Origin: Pseudolysinimonas_A sp049651805
Lineage (GTDB): Bacteria > Actinomycetota > Actinomycetes > Actinomycetales > Microbacteriaceae
Direction: 5' to 3'
Assembly: GCF_049651805.1 (NCBI RefSeq)
Contig: NZ_JBASCU010000017.1
Coordinates: 129,102-193,101 of the forward strand
Length of the DNA: 64,000 bases
Shown here: positions 62,263-64,000 of the stretch, one piece after another
Layout: every line of letters starts with the position of its first letter
Position numbering within the stretch: position 1 is the stretch's first letter
Translations under genes and position numbers: made by a program
The notes under the pieces: model-generated
Database searches by the model: none
Told to the model about the DNA's origin: nothing
The model's input: only the letters and a program-made list of their open reading frames with translations

Positions 62263-62813
62263 GGTTTGGTAGCACGACGACCGAGGCCGCCGGCAAACCG
62301 GTGCGCACCTCGTCCGGAATGGGACGAGACTGCGCGAGTTGATCTGACTAAAGGATTGTCTACTGACAATCCGTCAATCCAAAGGAATCTCGTCGGTGAC
62401 CGAGGTCACCGACAGAGGTATTTGGCATTTGACATAGTGCACGCTGTTGAGTTCTCAAGGATCGGGCGCGCCAGAACCCCGACCGTTTCGGGAGGGATTC
62501 AGGGCAACTGCTCTAACCTACCAGCGCGGGCGTGCGTGTCAAGCGACACGCCGAACCGAAGCGGTTCCTCGCGCTGGGCTCCCCACTCTAGCTCGTCTGG
62601 TCGCGCCTGTCAGCTTGAAGCTCTGATCAGCGCGGATCCTGACGATCCTTCGAGAGGAGTGTCCCCACTTGAGGCCCGGATGCTCCAGCGGCGTTGTTCA
62701 CACTGCGGCTTCCGGCACCTTTGGGGTGACGAGTGACCAAGTTACGTGACGTTGGCCGCTCTGCCAAATCGAGCGCGCATCCCGGGCGTGTCGCGCCCCA
62801 GATGCCCGGAATG
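62263..62813 (-). other. rRNA leader and upstream region
   Basis: No gene is seen in these 551 nt. They hold the rRNA promoter (62515-62542), a boxA-like element TTGAGAACTCAACAGCGTG (62439-62458, minus strand) and a hairpin GGATTGTC/GACAATCC (62353-62372), probably part of the 16S processing stem. The part beyond 62560 is the spacer to the downstream end of the proline-rich protein gene. Confidence 0.7.
62515..62542 (-). promoter_or_regulatory. rrnP: rRNA operon promoter
   Basis: On the minus strand a consensus -35 TTGACA (62537-62542) is followed after 16 nt by TAGGTT (62515-62520) as -10, about 250 nt before the 16S gene. Strength and position fit the main rRNA promoter. Confidence 0.75.
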
Positions 62814-64000
62814 TCAGGGCTCGACGCAGTAAGTCGTGTGCCACGCGGCGACCCCTGACTCCCCCGCGGACGCCGCGATCTGCGCCTGGTTCGTCGCGTC
62901 GTCGACCACGCGCGCCTCGGTGACCGATTCGACGATGTTCTGACCCGTCTCGGCGAGCTGCTCCATCCCGGTGCGGAGCTTGTCCGGCGAAGTCGCCGCC
63001 AACGTTGTCCAGCGATCGGTCCAGGCCTGCATAGCCGTGATCGACTCGCCCACCGAAGCGCCCTGGGCCGGCCAGCCCAGCGTCGGCGGCGTCACCATGG
63101 TCGGATCCGCCTCGGCGGCCGCACAGAACTCGGCACTGGCTGCGGCGATCTCGGCGTGTGCGATCTGATCGAGCCGCACATTCCACAGCACGTACCCGGC
63201 GATGCCGGCCGCGATGCTCGAGATGACGCCCAGCACCAGCGACGCACGCACGACGCCGATGAGCCACCCCCGGCGACGCGCGCTGCGTACCGCGTTGACG
63301 ATCGCCATGGCCAACCCGATCGGCCCGGCGATGACGGCCAGAGCGAGCCCGACCTTTTCGACGGCGGTCGAGCGTTCGAGATCGTCCGGCGTCTCGACGG
63401 CTGTCGAACTCGGCAGAAGCGGCCCCGGCGGGAAGACCGTCGCCGGGACGGCCGGCTCCGCTCGCACCAGCGGATGCTCGTCGACCGACTGCTCGACCGG
63501 GCGGGGATCGGGTGGTGGCTCCGGGTAGGCCGGCTGCGGCGCGTAGCCCTCGTAGGCCGCCGGTGCGCCGGAGTGGCCGTCGGACGGTGGAGGTGTCACG
63601 TATCGTTCCGGCGCCGCGTAGTACGGCGGCTCCTCGAGCGGCGCGGGCGGCGCAAGCGGCGGCGCGGGCTGCGAAGGCGGCGGAGCAGATGCGGGAAAGT
63701 CGTAGCTCGGTCCAGCAGGCGGGGCGGAGTCGAGTCCTGCCGGGTACTGGACGGTCGGCGGATACGCGTGCCCCGTCGGCGCGGCCCCGGGGTAGGACGT
63801 GATACCTGGTGCGGGCAGATCGTACGAGGGCACGTGTTGCGACGACGGCGGGTCATCCGACGGCGGGTCATCCGAGGGTGGAGCCGCGAACGGCACGGCC
63901 GCGGGCGGCGGCAGGTCGTACGACGGAGGGGCCTGCGGAGCGGCCGCAGGGGCGGGCAGGTCGTACGAGGGGGACGCCGGCGGCCAGGCGGGGGGTGGAT
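62814..64000 (-). CDS. proline-rich two-helix membrane protein, 5' end beyond the window
   Basis: The frame is open to the right edge, so the N-terminus is missing; at least 395 residues are present. The N-terminal part is Pro/Ala-rich with repeated SYDLP/SYDFP units (PSYDLPAP, PPSYDLPPP, VPSYDLPAP, PSYDFPAS). Two membrane helices follow (KVGLALAVIAGPIGLAMAIV and, after a basic turn, VRASLVLGVISSIAAGIAGY), resembling DUF4190-type modules. The last 120 residues are an extracytoplasmic helical domain with two cysteines (EFCAAAEAD and TYCVEP) that could form a disulfide. Function unknown; the layout resembles cell-envelope proteins of actinobacteria. Confidence 0.7.
   Translation of the reverse strand, partial: PPPAWPPASPSYDLPAPAAAPQAPPSYDLPPPAAVPFAAPPSDDPPSDDPPSSQHVPSYDLPAPGITSYPGAAPTGHAYPPTVQYPAGLDSAPPAGPSYDFPASAPPPSQPAPPLAPPAPLEEPPYYAAPERYVTPPPSDGHSGAPAAYEGYAPQPAYPEPPPDPRPVEQSVDEHPLVRAEPAVPATVFPPGPLLPSSTAVETPDDLERSTAVEKVGLALAVIAGPIGLAMAIVNAVRSARRRGWLIGVVRASLVLGVISSIAAGIAGYVLWNVRLDQIAHAEIAAASAEFCAAAEADPTMVTPPTLGWPAQGASVGESITAMQAWTDRWTTLAATSPDKLRTGMEQLAETGQNIVESVTEARVVDDATNQAQIAASAGESGVAAWHTTYCVEP

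Overview
The window is high-GC chromosomal DNA from an actinobacterium, most likely a member of the Microbacteriaceae. The support is a 16S-23S-5S rRNA operon with actinobacterial leader and spacer motifs, a DUF222/HNH endonuclease gene, the order xerD-parA-scpA-scpB-rluB-tyrA-cmk-der, the order pyrG-recN-nadK-tlyA, and frequent GTG starts with 4-nt ATGA/GTGA overlaps. The genus cannot be fixed by reading alone. No insertion sequence, island integrase or CRISPR array was seen.

Region by region. 1-3.3 kb: a DNA-binding-domain-less LysR effector protein, an isoprenylcysteine methyltransferase-like membrane protein, a zinc alcohol dehydrogenase and its small membrane partner. 3.3-6.1 kb: decayed sequence, then an SRPBCC protein, a PD-(D/E)XK-like protein, a one-cysteine thioredoxin-fold protein and a P-loop kinase-like ATPase. 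6.1-12.4 kb (minus strand): a translationally coupled system II cytochrome c maturation cluster (tlpA-like, lgt, resB, ccsB, small membrane protein, DUF3105, ccdA, small membrane protein). 12.5-24.4 kb: a copper island with two DUF6153-like proteins, a membrane protein with a duplicated W-H/G-R-D/P-P-H motif, a cupredoxin/Cu-ATPase/YHS fusion, csoR, a Met-rich DUF305 lipoprotein, a beta-propeller lipoprotein, a multicopper oxidase and a second P1B ATPase with a CPD membrane motif. Two CsoR-type palindromes lie in front of the membrane protein and the fusion ATPase. 24.6-32.2 kb: a sugar module (phosphoketolase, beta-phosphoglucomutase/GH65 fusion, type II GAPDH) and a DMT exporter. 32.2-35.4 kb: a truncated ABC1 kinase meeting a minus-strand cytochrome b operon (SHOCT protein, anchored helical protein, cytochrome b, small membrane protein).

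The stretch from about 3.3 to 35.7 kb reads as one accessory island that ends at the 3' side of a tRNA-Pro(GGG) gene. Near-identical 14-bp DosR/DevR-like boxes sit at both ends (3694-3707 and 35492-35505), in front of the outward-lying SRPBCC gene and the SHOCT/cytochrome b operon. The contents (heme and disulfide handling, copper efflux and oxidation, a b-type cytochrome, a phosphoketolase bypass) would fit a redox, low-oxygen or copper stress response; this is inference.

35.7-38.1 kb holds the tRNA, the HNH gene and two decayed genes (DoxX-like and UvrA-like). From 38.1 to 56.8 kb the window is mostly housekeeping: segregation and condensation, XerD, CTP synthase, RecN, NAD kinase, TlyA, Der, CMP kinase and prephenate dehydrogenase. 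The rRNA operon (minus strand) fills 56.9-62.3 kb with a recognisable promoter and terminator. A proline-rich membrane-anchored protein runs off the right edge.
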